DNA of 64,000 nt from Hirudinaria manillensis (Eukaryota; Annelida; Clitellata; Hirudinida; Hirudinidae), in the NCBI GenBank assembly GCA_034509925.1, contig CM067529.1:10317501-10381500 (forward strand). The letters are read 5' to 3'. The translations under genes were made by a program, and so were the position numbers. The notes beneath the pieces are model-generated. The model saw only the letters and a program-made list of their open reading frames with translations. It had not been told where the DNA came from and did no database searches. Of this stretch, positions 13,110 through 25,963 are shown piece by piece. Each line of letters starts with the position of its first letter. Position 1 is the first letter of the stretch.

Positions 13110-16100
13110 AATTTACAAACACTGAATAACGATCCTCTTGTCACTTTTTGCTAAGTTTTGCAAAATTGTTTGAAATTTCTTTTTATTGATAGGTACTTGA
13201 GAATATTCAGGCCATAAAAGTTTGGTCACTTGGTAGTGAATAATTTCTTTTTAAGCAGAGGCTCTGACTGAATTTCGTTATTTTTTTGACAACGTGTGCA
13301 CGCAGTAAATGCTAATAATACAGTTATTTATGTTAGAATTAAATTTTAATTGCAGAGACATAACCTGACAAGTTTGGCATTTCTTCAACAATATAAATTG
13401 TCGATTGGTGCAGAAAATATTGCTTTTATCTTCCAGCGTTTGGATTATTTCGAGATCATTCAATTTCAGAGCGATTAAGTTGTTTTCCGGCCAATATGAT
13501 TCTTGCTTCTGAGAATGTTGACAATCATCAATAATTTTGTGATTAGGAATAAATAATTAATGGCTTCTTTACTTTGCCATCTTCCAAGAGAAGTACGTGT
13601 TGGACATCGTTATCCCATATCATGTTCCAGAAGTTAGATCGCATTTTAGGGAATGGAATTTGTGAGAGGATGTGGTTATTGGACATTTTGTAACACTAAA
13701 TTAAACATTCTCAGTGAATACTCAAAGAAAATTTACTTGTAGGAATAATTTTAAAAATCCATATAACCAATTCCAAAATAATAATCAAGAACAACGAACT
13801 TGTACGGATACGGTAAAGCCTTCTCTAATGTAGGCATCATTACTAGCATCTATTAACAATAACAACTTCTTAGTAAATAGCGACTGAGACGATAATGGCG
13901 TAAGATTAAATTAATATAATTTCTTACTATTTCCACGTGATTGTTTATTTGTATTTTTTAATACTCTTCTGTCGCATGAGAGTTTTTCAGAAGTTTTCCG
14001 ATTTATTTTCTTTAAAGTCTTAAATGAGAAATAACTACATCTTAATCTTCGAAATTTATTGTAATGATTTAAGAACTCATTTAACTATTAATTTTGACTT
14101 TTTAAATATTTTATAATTGAAGCCTTTAGACGTAATTTTATATATTATAGTAGTGCAACTGCAATGAAAGTTTGGTTATCAAGATCGTTTAATCAAGTGA
14201 CGAAAGCCATTAGTAGTCACTGAGGGTTATTTATTAAACTTTAATTAAGACTCTAGATTTTTTTTAAAATTATAACTAAGTTTATTTAAAAATAAATAAT
14301 TACAAATTACACCTTGTACAAGTGCACATGTTCCTTTATAATAAATCGAGAGAGCTTTTGACTACTTTGAATGGTTGTTTGTTTTAAAGTTCCGTACAAC
14401 TTTGCAAAACCAATGCTAGTCATCCATGTTTGAGAAATCAACCTTGCTTCTTTTACAGATTTGAATATGAAATGGTACTGATTCTGAAAGTTAAGTCTGT
14501 TTACAAAAACATTAAATGAAGTTATTATCTGAAATTCAACCTTATTCTGAACCATGTGCATCCTTTGAATTCTCAAATCCTTTACGCATTCGTAAACCGA
14601 TACTTTACCTTCAGCTTCGGCTTGCTTGATCAGATAATCGATTGCTATATATGTTCCAGTTCTACCTACTCCGGAACTTTCAATAAATATTAAAATTTTG
14701 TTCAAAATATTTTAAACCTTTTTTTAATAAGCAACAGGGGATAATTTCAGACCAGCAATGAACGAGCAATGGACTTTTTGATTTTTCTTGAAAACAAATA
14801 ACTTTGTTTCTGAAATCCAGTAGTGGAAAACTATATTCAGGATGATACATCACTCCACGACAAGAATTGCAAGTGAATTATCACTCGTTCAGCTTAAGTT
14901 GGCTTCTATTTTAATTTAGAAAAAATTTAATTATTTCTGAATATCTCAAATATATGTATCAATTCTAACATCATTTTATATGCAGTTTTTTTTAAAAATA
15001 ATTTTCATACAATTCTGAAGTCCGCTAAATCCTAACTATATTCTTTTTCAACATTATTACACAAAACAATTGACAAGTTACTCACGTCCATCAACTTAAC
15101 AATTAGTTGCCTAGAAACATAATCAGAAAATTGCCGTTCGTGCACTGCAGTCACAGATATTTTGCCAAATACTGCTCCGTGTTGGTCAATGTCTGGTCAA
15201 TACTGCACACATTTTTGCTAATTTTGGAAATTTTTTAGAAAAAGTGAAAGCAAAAAATGAGTCCATTTTGAAATCCATTACAACAAAAAAATTCTTCGCG
15301 GATATCTATCAAGTATCAGTAACTTGTTCATTATGAATTTATACATGATGATGTCGATAATGTAAACCATTTTTGTCTAATACTATATGAAATATTGAAA
15401 TTAAACATGAACGAGGCAATAGTTAATAAAAATATATACATATATATATATATATATGTGAAATACATATCAACAAAAGTTAAGTTTGTAGTCTAATGTT
15501 CAATTTGTTATTTGTTCTTTCAGTTGCTTTGATACCTTAATAAACTCATATATAAAATATATATATATAAACCAGTAATTAATACTACTCTGTAAAGCAA
15601 ATAGAAACAATCCATTTTAAAACATCACAAAATTTTGACTTAATGGAGCAAAACAATTTTGAGATTTTAAATCACCGTCAAAAAGTACTTAAGAAAAAAG
15701 TTAATGACATGTAACAATTCTGTGTTGATTGACTTGAGAATATTAACATAATTAAGAGATAACATCTCTAGGTAAAATGTAAACAATTACATTTACACAA
15801 TATAAGGTCCTCACGATGAAAAGTAAACAAAAAAGAAACTAAGTACAAAATAATCAATAAAATGAAAAGTTAACATAACATTTAGATAATAATATTTTAA
15901 ATGACTAAAATACTGTTCTACAATAAATCAGTGGAAATAAATAAATAAAATCAAAATAAATGTTTTTATCTCACAGAAAAGTTCTCAGTCAACTGCATAA
16001 GCATGACTATGAGTCTGTTGATTATATATAATTTGGATTCATTGAAATTATGGCCTCAAGTTAAACATGTTAATCGTACCATTGATTCGAACACTCTCAA

Positions 16101-16574
16101 TAATTCAAATTCCATTCAAATCCAAAGTCCAATGAACTTGTTCTTCAATTTTATTTCCTTTAACGTTTGGTTGTTTGATCAAATCTGTTAGAAAATTAAA
16201 GAACATTGCCAATGTTCGTTCAGCCTTTGCTATAATAACACCCTCTATAAATGTTTTAATTATAATAATAATATGAATGTATCCAAAAAGGAAATTCTGA
16301 AAAAAAAATAGTGCATAAATACATAGTAGTACATAAATTAAAATTGCATTAGTAAACATGTTCCATTGCTGTTTGCATCATCCCAGGATTTTCGGGTTTT
16401 ACAATTGTAATATAAAATAAGATATAAGATCACTGCTCGAAGCTTAGTTTTACTTAATTTCTCCATTTATTTTAATGTTATCACAAATATCAAATTAAAA
16501 AAAAAAAGCTAATACTCACAGCAAATTGCCAAATCTAAAGCAAATGTATAAATCATCAAAATATTTTTTGCCAT
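13110..16574 (-). pseudogene. internally deleted RPTP: signal, half lectin repeat, D1 and front of D2
   Basis: The copy starts with a signal-peptide exon (16574-16520, MAKNILMIYTFALDLAIC) and a first fucolectin-like exon beginning at 16184. That exon has an in-frame TGA at 16105-16107. At about 16012 the sequence jumps directly into a D1 exon that normally lies many exons downstream, so most of the ectodomain, the membrane helix and the front of D1 are gone. The remaining D1 exons follow at about 15200-15090, 14880-14755, 14685-14540 and 14480-14310, then D2 exons to about 13110. The exon near 14850 lacks 2 nt relative to its paralogues, giving a frameshift before the catalytic Cys, and its splice donor is altered. 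It cannot make a receptor. Confidence 0.75.
15470..15560 (+). mobile_element. 3' tail of a dispersed LINE-like repeat
   Basis: The segment ending gataccttaataaactcat matches the 3' end of the LINE-like fragment at 35720-36235 and a tail at about 40530-40640. A TA-dinucleotide run precedes it at about 15434-15460. Only the tail is present. Confidence 0.5.
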
Positions 16575-18770
16575 TTTATTCCAATTAATAATTATCGCCA
16601 AATAAATCGTCAGAAATGTTAATACGTTTTACATCTTTGAAATGGTTTATGAATTTCTAACTTGAATAATAAAAACAAAACCAGTATTTGAAGTTGTGAA
16701 GAAGAAACTGAATTACGTAATTCCCGATAATCATTTGAACCAATAATTGGAACTCCTTACCTGGATTTATTTATAATTACGTTGATGGTTCAGATAGCAA
16801 AAAGCAATTAATGGAATTATTAAAGGAAAAAAAGCAAGTAATAACGGAAGTACTCGTCCAATGGAGATTCATTTAGCGCTTATTATTATTGTATCTTATT
16901 ATTATTATGCTCCTTTTATTACATTTGTTTGACTGCCACCGTTAAATCAATTTTACTATTACTCTCCTATGGCCAAATGTTCGTAAACTTATTTCTTTTG
17001 GATGAATTGCATAAACCAACCATAAATTTGGCCAAAATTATAAACAAATATAAAAATATGATATTGCGGGAAATATTTGGCACTTCTACCATCTAGGGAA
17101 TATCAATAAAATTGTATAACTGCAAAATTATTTAAAGATTTATAATTGCAATTTATAAAATCGCTGGATGCATTCCAAGAATTTGTTGTTTAATTTTTTT
17201 TATATAATTCATTTTAATATTTTAATGAAGATATTATCGTCGCTTCAATAAATACATTTTTTTCGCGCATAATCAGATCGAAATTCAACATCCCTTAATT
17301 TGTAAAATCTAATTGTTTAAAATGTTCATCAAAACTTATATTAATATGCAAGTTCTTGTAGGTAGCTGGTTATCGGGAATGTATATCATCCGCATGTTTT
17401 CCGTTCTCAAATCAGTTTGAAATCAAATTGGTTTCGTCATATTTGGTTTCTGAGCTAAAATTATTTGACGCAAACATGTAGACTCTGGCTAATTGACTGA
17501 GTTGATTTGGATTAGTTAAACTATTTTTTTATGTCATTTTAGAAATGATATGTGGAAAATAAAAATTTCAAATAATTCTTGGCAATCATGATAAAAGGTT
17601 CTACCGCCTTGGTGGCTTGATTCCCCTGGCATTGCTGTGATAGTTGGAATTTAATTCGAATAAGAGAAGTTGACCAATTTGTTGATTTATAAATAAGGTA
17701 CTTTTAGAAATAATTAACAACTAATATGCATTCACTCGCGGACATTTATCAGATCCGTCCGGCCCGGGTCACTGGATTGGTTGTCCACCCGGCCTGCCAT
17801 TTAAAAATTCGGGCGGAGTAGGCTCTCTCGAATTATATGTACCATGCAAAATCTTACTATTTACACTAAATACGTGACTTATAGACGTGACATGCAAAAT
17901 CACGTTTGATAAAATTCTGGAACTTTATTGTTATAATTTAAGTTTTACTTATTTATTATCTAAATCCAGGGTTTCTGTAATTCTGATTGCCTAGGTAGAG
18001 ACACAGTCTCTGAATCTTTGAAGCCTTGAATCTGATATGAATCAGAGGAATTATTCCGTGTTTTGATGGAATTCATATTCGATTTTGTTCTCCTTAATTG
18101 AAATTTTATTGATAATTCAATTGAGAATAGAAGCAATTGAAACAAATCGGATTAAATAACGGCACGCAGAAGCCCGCTTTGAAATACTGAATGTGTCGAA
18201 ATAGTGGACTTGTATTATCAGCACCTTGAAAAATCACGATAGGGCTTGTTATTCGGATAGGTTATAATTTCAGGAAAACACGCTCCCAGATATGCAAAAT
18301 TATATAAATATTATTCTAGCGTAATTATTATTAGTAATTATTATTTCTACAGTGGATAGAAGCCATGGGAATATCATCTCATCAAAAGATGAAAGAAGCA
18401 GCCTCATTAACTTTCATAGTAACTTTCCATTTCGTAATGATTATTTTACAATTAAATGTAGTTAATTCATACTTTGAAGTTAATCAACACTTTGCTCACA
18501 AACTGTAACATGCTCTAGTATGAAATATATGAGCGGCATACTTCAAAAAGTCGCATGAACAAAAAAAAAACAATTAGTTACTAAAAGTGGTCTTTGAAGA
18601 CAATCAGACACCCGACAATTATTCTTCACAAGCTTTTCTATAAATTTCAAGAGTTGGTGTTTTTACGACAAGAACAGCTTGGATTATATCATAAATATAA
18701 ATATTATAAATGATATATATTATATAAGGCGCTTTAACCGACTAATGTTTCGCTAAAGTTTATTTATGTA

Positions 18771-18797
18771 TTATTATTATTATTATTATTATTATTA
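18771..18797. repeat. ATT trinucleotide microsatellite
   Basis: About nine perfect ATT units in an intergenic stretch. Confidence 0.9.
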
Positions 18798-19786
18798 GGC
18801 AGTGACGTTATCGTAATAGTGGCAAGATGGCAGGATTTTCGAAAAAAGCGTATTTTTACATGATTATTTGAAATATGATGTAGTTGTGGCATATATATGA
18901 AACCTATACAAAAACACTCCTCTAATCGAGCACTATGTTGTTTCAAAATTTCAAAGCAATTGGTTAAGTACTTTCAGAGAACATTTACGTAATACAAACA
19001 CACATTGCATTTCTATTTATATAGATTTCTTTACGTAAGATATATTGTAACAGAAGGAACAGTAGGAACTCATTAGTTTATCAATTTTATTTCATATCCT
19101 ACGAATAGCATGTCGTAATGGATTCCAAATGTTTAACTGTCATTGAAAGGGTTATGGCTGTACGTCAAACGTGACGGGTCTGCTGTCAATTGTGCATGAT
19201 CACGTTATATTCGGACAGTTAATGATGAGTCTTGTGCTTTTTACCACTCTATGAATTGAGGATGAGACAAGCAAGTTCATAAAAATTATTTAAAATATTA
19301 CATTTAAACGTTTCACCTCCTTAATTTTAATGACTTCTGAGTGGGCTCTTCTCCAAATTTTGCATCTTGAGGCGCTTCTGTTGCGATGCCACATGTGCGG
19401 ATGTGAGCATCTAACGGTCAATGTGTCGTCTTCTTGCTACGATTTGAGCACTGAGTGGGTCTTGTACCTGTGTTCTTTTACCAAGCTCGGTAAAATGCAA
19501 GAGATTCAGTATGATATGATTAGGGATATTTCATTTCAAATAATCAACTTCAGATTGGAGAGGTTCTCTGACTTCATCAACCTGTGCGATTTCTATCCAA
19601 CTTAACGTTTTTAATTAGATGTATAATCAAAACATTTGTCTACCTTTGTCTGGTTAGTTTTTCCAATTGTTCATACGTGAAACATTCGGCTCTTTATAGA
19701 CAAAACATGGGTTCCATAAAAACGTTTTTGGGTGCGAAAAGGTATAATATTCGGAATATAAATCAAACTTTTTTAAACGCTATTTG

Positions 19787-19811
19787 GGGTCAGGGTTAGG
19801 GTTTGGGTTAT
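19787..19811 (+). repeat. degenerate TTAGGG-like tract
   Basis: The sequence gggtcagggttagggtttgg shows four imperfect G-rich units of telomeric type. A second such tract lies at about 28837-28875, on the other side of the CTLD pair. Confidence 0.55.
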
Positions 19812-19899
19812 AATAAATCCATTGAAATATCATCCAGGGACTTTAATTGATACAAATATATAACTGATGGGTCATACTCTAAGCTTCTTTGTTGGTCTG

Positions 19900-20465
19900 G
19901 ATGGTTAAGTTCATTGGGAATTCTTCATTTTCAGAATCATTACCATTATCATCACATGCCGTTTCACATCCTTCATCCAGTGACATGAACTTCTGATGGT
20001 TCTAAAGTAAGAACAACGACAAATTCATTCTGCAATGCCTCCCCCTCAATTTCAATCTCCAAAATGCCATCAACTTCATCTCCAAAACCAAAGTTCTGAT
20101 TTATTGATGATGTTTCATGTTGAAGGTTTTACGTTTATAAGGTATCTTGATTTCTAAACTTTTCTATCACCAGTGGCTCTATCTCCATTCATGCTTGATG
20201 CCAACAAAAATGTGATTCTGTCTTATCTTCTTCACTGTCTGCCCTAACCTTTGCTTATGAAAGAATTGGATGTCAGAAACTTATAAAAGAGGACACTCTT
20301 ATTAAATTTGAAAATATTTTCAACGGAGTAGTATGAAAGATATGAAAGCCTTTCCAGTGTGCAACAGCTTCTAAAGGGTCATCACCACTTTCGCCATAAA
20401 AACTTAATGCTATTTCTTTTGTCGAATGATTCAAAACTATGAAGCACTTCCATTTTTTTTTCCAA
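19900..20465 (-). pseudogene. degraded unidentified coding-like stretch
   Basis: On the minus strand one frame is open for about 60 residues from 20465 (including STKEIALSFYGESGDDPLEA). Other frames then carry acidic, protein-like text such as NFGFGDEVDGILEIEIEG around 20060-20100, interrupted by stops and frame changes. It reads like an old transposase or cellular coding fragment, but I cannot assign a family. Confidence 0.3.
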
Positions 20466-20941
20466 TGAAAGCCAATGTTTCTTCTATGAATGCATAGCTA
20501 TTAACTTACCGATAACGAAACCGCCTTAAAAAAACAATGAATGAAAGACAGAAGTTGATACAAATCAAAATAAAAGATCAAATATACTTTATCATGAAAA
20601 AAGCATAAAAATCTGAAAAATTCGAAGCATTTAAGGAGTTGTCGGAAAAAGTAAACATCCCTATTTATAGTTACGGAACCATTTCTGGCATGCTCTTAGT
20701 TAAGTTTGACGAGGGCACTGAAATAAGCGACAAATTTTACTAGGAAAAAATCGGTTCCCAGAAAAAGTTTGAAACCCGATAAAACCAATTCAAAGGTTTT
20801 ACCTTATTTGTAACCTCATTTTGGAAACCCCCTCTCCATATTTGCACGCGAAAGACAGGAAGCATGATGTCACATGATTAGTGAATCATTGTGATTAACG
20901 TAATCTATTGGATGCTAAGTAACGGACACTAAATATCTAAA

Positions 20942-22899
20942 TCAATTTTCTAACCTCTCACTGCATATTTTATAGAAATTAGTATAAAAGATAACTGTAA
21001 AAGAAATAACAATAATTCAAACCTTCCATGCAAACGATTGTGCGGCTTCGTATTTCATCGATACACCAAGGTTCCATTCGTAAGACCTGGTCTTTCAAAA
21101 TGAGAAGTGCTTTGCATGATTCTCTAAACTTTTCCATACCGGGAATTTCAATATCCATCCTTCTTCCTAACATGTTTAAAAGCAAACAAACTGAACATAC
21201 GTTAATTCAAGCTATGTATTATTTTGAATTGCATATTAATTTACCAGACAACCATCGAAATTGTCCATTGCGATATTCAAGCCCGAGCATTACGTAGAAC
21301 CCATCTAAATCGAAGTATTTCAAAGCTTTTTCTGTAACACGCTTGTATTTATAGTCATACATTTCCAACAAAATGCTATCAATTCTGTCGCATTGAGCTT
21401 GAGCCTCTTCCCAGTTTTTCACAAGTTTAAAATTACTGCTTAAGCAGATTCCAGAAAGGCAATATGACTTATAGCTTTTCTGATTGGAAAATGTAGAAGG
21501 TTCATAAATTGCCGTATCAGGCTTAGAGTCGATATTTGACAGTTTCTTAACTGGTAAAAATTGGAATAAAAGGATTATCTTTAACTGAAATTTTTAAATA
21601 AACTGAATTCAACAGTTCACGTTTTTATAACGGAATTCCAAACCTGTCATGCAGATAAATGTATGATTTTTTGCTTTTTTCCTGCACCAAGGTTCGATTC
21701 GTAAGTAAACAGCATTCCAAATGAGATGAGCTTTGCATGATTCATTAAACTCTTCCATCCCAGGAATTTCAATATCCATCTTTCTACCTAACATGTTTAA
21801 AAACGAACATACCTTAATTAAAATTATGAATTATTTTGGATTTGTTATTTTGGTATTAATTTACCAGATAGCCATCGAAATTGTCCATTGCGATATTCAA
21901 GTCCGAGCAATATGTACCATCCATTTAAATGAAAGTATTTAAATGCTTTTTCTGCAACATGTACGTATTCGTCATCATACATTTCCAACAAAATACTGTT
22001 CATTTTGACACATTCAGCTTGGGCATCTTCCCAGCTTCTAACAAGATTCAAATTGTTGCTTAAACAGATTCCCGCATAATCATCGCAATAGATCATATTT
22101 TTGCGGTTGGGAAATGTAAATGGTTGATACACGGTTGTTGCAAAGGGAACAGATGTGACCTCTGATGTTAATTGTAATAGGTCCATGTTTCCATTTTTTA
22201 CTGAAATTGTTAATTAATTGAATATAACTTTTTATATTTCCTTTTTTCCTATTAGACTTTAAACCTTTCATGCAAATGAATTTATGGTTTATCGTCTCGT
22301 TGTTGCACCAAGGTTCAATCCTTAGCGAATGATTCTTCCAAACCAGAAAAGCTTTGCATGATTCTGCCATCTTTTCCTTCCCGGATATTTCAATATTCAT
22401 AGTCTTCCCTTGCATATTTAAAATTGAAACAAATAAGGAAATAACAAAAAGTGCAAATATTTTATTCCAGAGTTAGAACTTGGTTTCGGAGGTAATACTT
22501 AATTATTTTTATAGAAACTATGACACTTTTCTCAAAAACAAATAAATTTTGAATGATAAGGATGAACTTACCTGTTAGCCAGCGCAATTGTCCATCGCGA
22601 AATTCGAGTCCGAGCATTACATACAACCCATCGAAGTCGAAGTATTCAAAAGCTTTTTCTGCAACATACTTGTAATTGAGGTCGTATATTTCTAACAAAA
22701 TACTATCATTTATGGCGCATTGAGTTTGAGCATCTTCCCAGGATTTGACCATATTGCTATGGTAGTAGCTCAGGCATATTCCAACCTCATCGTCACAATA
22801 AGAATTATTTTGCAGATTGGGAAAATTGATATCGTCGCATCTTGTTAAACTTAGCCACAGTGGGACTATTATCAGTAGCATTGTAGCTGAAAACAACAT
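20942..22899 (-). CDS. secreted protein with three tandem C-type-lectin-like domains
   Basis: Seven minus-strand exons: 22899-22572, 22408-22265, 22200-21865, 21787-21644, 21550-21245, 21166-21023 and 20994-20942. They total 1455 nt (484 aa), every intron is phase 1, and the frame stays open. A signal peptide (MLFSATMLLIIVPLWLSL) is followed by three CTLDs, each split over two exons at the same point. The first halves carry SWEDAQ/NWEEAQ and a YVMLGLE or YILLGLE core. The second halves carry ESCKA, EPWC and a terminal FIC or VC. Extra N-terminal Cys pairs fit long-form CTLDs. No EPN/QPD or WND sugar-site motif is seen, so the ligand may not be a calcium-bound sugar. With no membrane helix, the product should be secreted. 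A very similar gene lies at 25964-27900. The last exon gives a different short tail from that gene. Confidence 0.85.
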
Positions 22900-23412
22900 C
22901 TATTAAGATTAATTGAAGCTGTAATAACTTTTTAACAAAACAACCATCAAATTTCTTCCTACGATCCTATCAGACTTGGCTTGACAGCTGCAATTTATAG
23001 AATCCTCATACGAATTCTTGCATCCTGTTTCTATTTTTAAAAAGAACAATTCATTATCATATGTACACGTAATAGTTTAGCAGATTTGTTCTTGTCATTC
23101 CTAATCATAAGTTTAACATTTGTCTCAAACTTTAAGTTACCATTGATTAGAACCAAATATTTCTAGAAGACCTAATTGATATGAGGTCTTTATTTGTGAA
23201 TGTGGCTCACGTATAAGCAACTAGTTATGGACCCTATTCTTTGCATTCCCATCAAAGACTGTTTTCTTGTAATTTTACTTATTTCTTCAATTTTCTTTAG
23301 AATGTTATAAACTGCAAAGCTTCAAAATTTTAATTATTGTCTATGACATGAACAATGTTTTTAGTTTTTTTAGTTTTATAAGCATGTGGTGGATCCTATG
23401 AAAAGTCATCGT

Positions 23413-23422
23413 GGGAAAATCC
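23413..23422 (+). promoter_or_regulatory. candidate Rel/NF-kappaB-like site upstream of three-CTLD gene
   Basis: The decamer gggaaaatcc lies 514 bp upstream of the ATG at 22899. The same decamer lies 521 bp upstream of the paralogue's ATG (28421-28430). It resembles a Rel-family site but departs from the strict consensus, and the whole block is duplicated, so its conservation may only reflect recent copying. Confidence 0.25.
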
Positions 23423-23869
23423 ATCGGGCGTAAAATAATTCTTAAAAGCGAAAATAAATTATGATTTTACAGATTGCGGCTCCTTTGAACATAGTAAAAC
23501 AACGTAATTGCAAGCGTTTGAAGATTTAATTTGGGGTCTCAAATAAGAATTCATATTCAAGATCTTCAAATATTCTGTAGAGTTCTGTTTACCTTACCAC
23601 GAATTATTTTTTGAGCAGAGGGATCTCGAAAACATTTAGAAAAAAATGTTTTGATTGATGGATGCCACTTGTTGTGCAATGCAAATAAGTTCTTTTGTGG
23701 CTGTTTATTAAGTATTTTAAAATATTAACTGAAACTTGTACTTGTTACAAGTTACCTGTGAGTCTTCTTTCCACAGAATTGGAGTCATACAATACTGATC
23801 CATTTATTTAAAGTCAGTGCGCATCTATGCATTGAACTGATGTTATATAACATGCCAGCATTTTAAATG

Positions 23870-24400
23870 ATCCTGAATCACATCAGCAAATAGCACTGTT
23901 TTTTCTTGAAAAATATTTCCTCTTCTGGATTACTCACTGGATTACTTTCTCCTTCTTTAGCTTTAATAAATGAACTCACGACACGGTAACAAACATTTGT
24001 TTTATCTTCCGATGATAAACGAATGTCCAATCCGTCAAATGTTGTCATATTTATGCCAATGTGAATCACATTTCTTAAAGTTATTAATGGATTTGTATTT
24101 TCTATTGTCGAAATCAATTATTTATCGATTCACCGTCACTTTCATAGTTTAATATTCACCTCGTCCATTTTTACTTCATTCACTAAAGTTATCATTCATG
24201 TAGGACGTCCGGCAGCGGATATTTTCCCTTAAGATGTCTCCTCTTAATAGATTATTTTGTGAAGGTCAATTAAAAAAAACCCAGTAATTTACTTCGTTCT
24301 CCTTCCAGATAAAATTGTTTCCGATGTCATTATCCCAAATCATGTTTCAAAAAGTTGATCACATTTCAATGAACGGTACTTGTGCAAGAATGTGAGCTTT
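23870..24400 (-). pseudogene. relic of RPTP D2 exons
   Basis: The minus strand contains a readable D2-like exon (FDGLDIRLSSEDKTNVCYRV, matching the LEDKNNIFCTKR exon of the intact copy). Near 24300-24400 there is a decayed version of the exon encoding HILSQIPIPEMRSNFW. Frameshifts and divergence show it is an old remnant. Confidence 0.6.
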
Positions 24401-24689
24401 GGTTTTCTTAAAACACTTGGAAATAGTAAGAAAAACTTTTAAATACAAGATTGATGAAACAATAAATACAAATAAAAATTTACAATTTTTTAAACATGCT
24501 TTTATGTCGAAATAAACTAAAATGAATGCAATAATTTAATTAGAAATAAAAACATGTGTGCCATTACTGTAATTACCCATCTGTAATATATAAACACTTT
24601 CATCACTGAAACCACTGGCTATGAATGGAAAACAAAAGTTATGTTTTATGAATATAAAGTGTAATATTGGCGACCATACATTTATTTTC

Positions 24690-24790
24690 CAACTTTGGAC
24701 CACGAATTTCACCTAAATGAATGTTTCGGCAATATATTTTATGCGATCCCAGCAAACTCCGTCGTTTAGGTTCAGCTGTCATTCCAGTCC
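24690..24790 (-). other. orphan coding-like fragment, paralogue at 29510-29640
   Basis: Read on the minus strand, this segment gives residues such as KRRSLLGSHKIYCRNIHLGE. The segment at 29510-29640 gives KPKWRCLLESQKLRRRNIHR in the same register. Similarity at the protein level suggests two copies of a once-coding exon of unknown family. Confidence 0.3.
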
Positions 24791-25963
24791 GGCTTAATGA
24801 TCCTCCTGATTGTTTATTATTGCATCTGACCTACTTGATTTGAAAAGTATCGAAAGAAAGCGGCCTATGTAGAAAGTAGGTGTACATTATTTGGAATGAT
24901 AGCCAACATAACATATCTATTGACAGAACATGTTCGAAGAATCATTTGAGATCCTCATGAAGTTCAAAATTGTTCTTCAACTAGTGATCTCTTTTGACTC
25001 AGAACGTCTATGGAACCATTCCAATTGAATATTTGTGTACTCAATTACATATTCACTTGATTCGCAGATCATTGGAACGAGTTATTATTTGGTGTTTTAC
25101 TGAACTGAAATTAGATTAGTAAGATACCATGAAATTGTAAATGGTTATCGAAGTTATTTTCTAATCTATAAATTTTGTAAACGTGTTTGAACAGCTATTT
25201 CATTAGGAGATTAACAAAAGAAGGCAAGGTTGACCGATGAGCACCAACCATCTTTATTTATATCAATCAAATATATTAAGTGCTCACTTATCTATAAGGG
25301 ATATCAAGGCACTATAAGAGTCATGAACCCATCAACATCCAGCCATTCAAAATTATAAATATCTAATCGATGTCTGGTATGAGCAGACATTGGGCTTAAA
25401 CAAAATGTCGGCAAAATGCGGCATTAAAAAAAAAGATTATCCGGATATAAATACGCGCTATGTTTTCAAAACCTCCATTTTAAACATTTCTAACTTTTGG
25501 ATTCTGTAATTCTAGGGTCTAGAATCTACAATAAATTTTAATGTCCATGTGTTATTTTTGCATATTTGTAATTTTTCAAAATTAAAATTCGTGGGGCATC
25601 TTATAACTTTTTAATATTGACTTCTTATATCTGAAAAATTGGAACGCTTACTTTATATAATCTATTTTTCTATTTTTAACCTCGTTTTCACCTCACCCCA
25701 TCTTTGAATACGAAGAATAGGAAGCATGATATCACAAACAAATTTATTGATTAACGTAATCTATTGGATGCCAAGAAAGTCAGTGAGTGTCTGAATCGAC
25801 TCTGAAAGCTCTCATCGAATATTTTAAAGAAATTGATGAAATAAAATAAATAAATAATAATAAAGTTCATAAATAGCCGAAGCAGACAAAGTATCAGTCT
25901 TTGATGGTACTTGCGTTGTAACCACTGACTTATCTTCTACCGAAATTAATAAATAAACTAAAT

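Larger units (their letters stand above)
16575..20941. other. intergenic, no intact gene
   Basis: Mostly AT-rich non-coding sequence. Small items inside are a GC-rich patch at about 17750-17830, an ATT microsatellite near 18771, a telomere-like tract near 19787, duplicated CTLD flank sequence at about 19465-19660, and a degraded coding-like stretch at about 19900-20465. I found no supported gene. Confidence 0.5.
22900..25963. other. intergenic between the two three-CTLD genes
   Basis: About 22920-23560 is the 5' flank shared with the second three-CTLD gene (27905-28570). Next come an RPTP D2 relic (about 23870-24400) and an orphan coding-like fragment (about 24690-24790). From about 25190 to 25850 the sequence is the 3' flank of the next CTLD gene. 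No other gene is seen. Confidence 0.6.

Noticed and set aside
19330..19799. Two plus-strand ORFs of 91 and 71 codons
   Set aside because: The sequence is duplicated non-coding flank (compare 490-690), where the frames are not kept.
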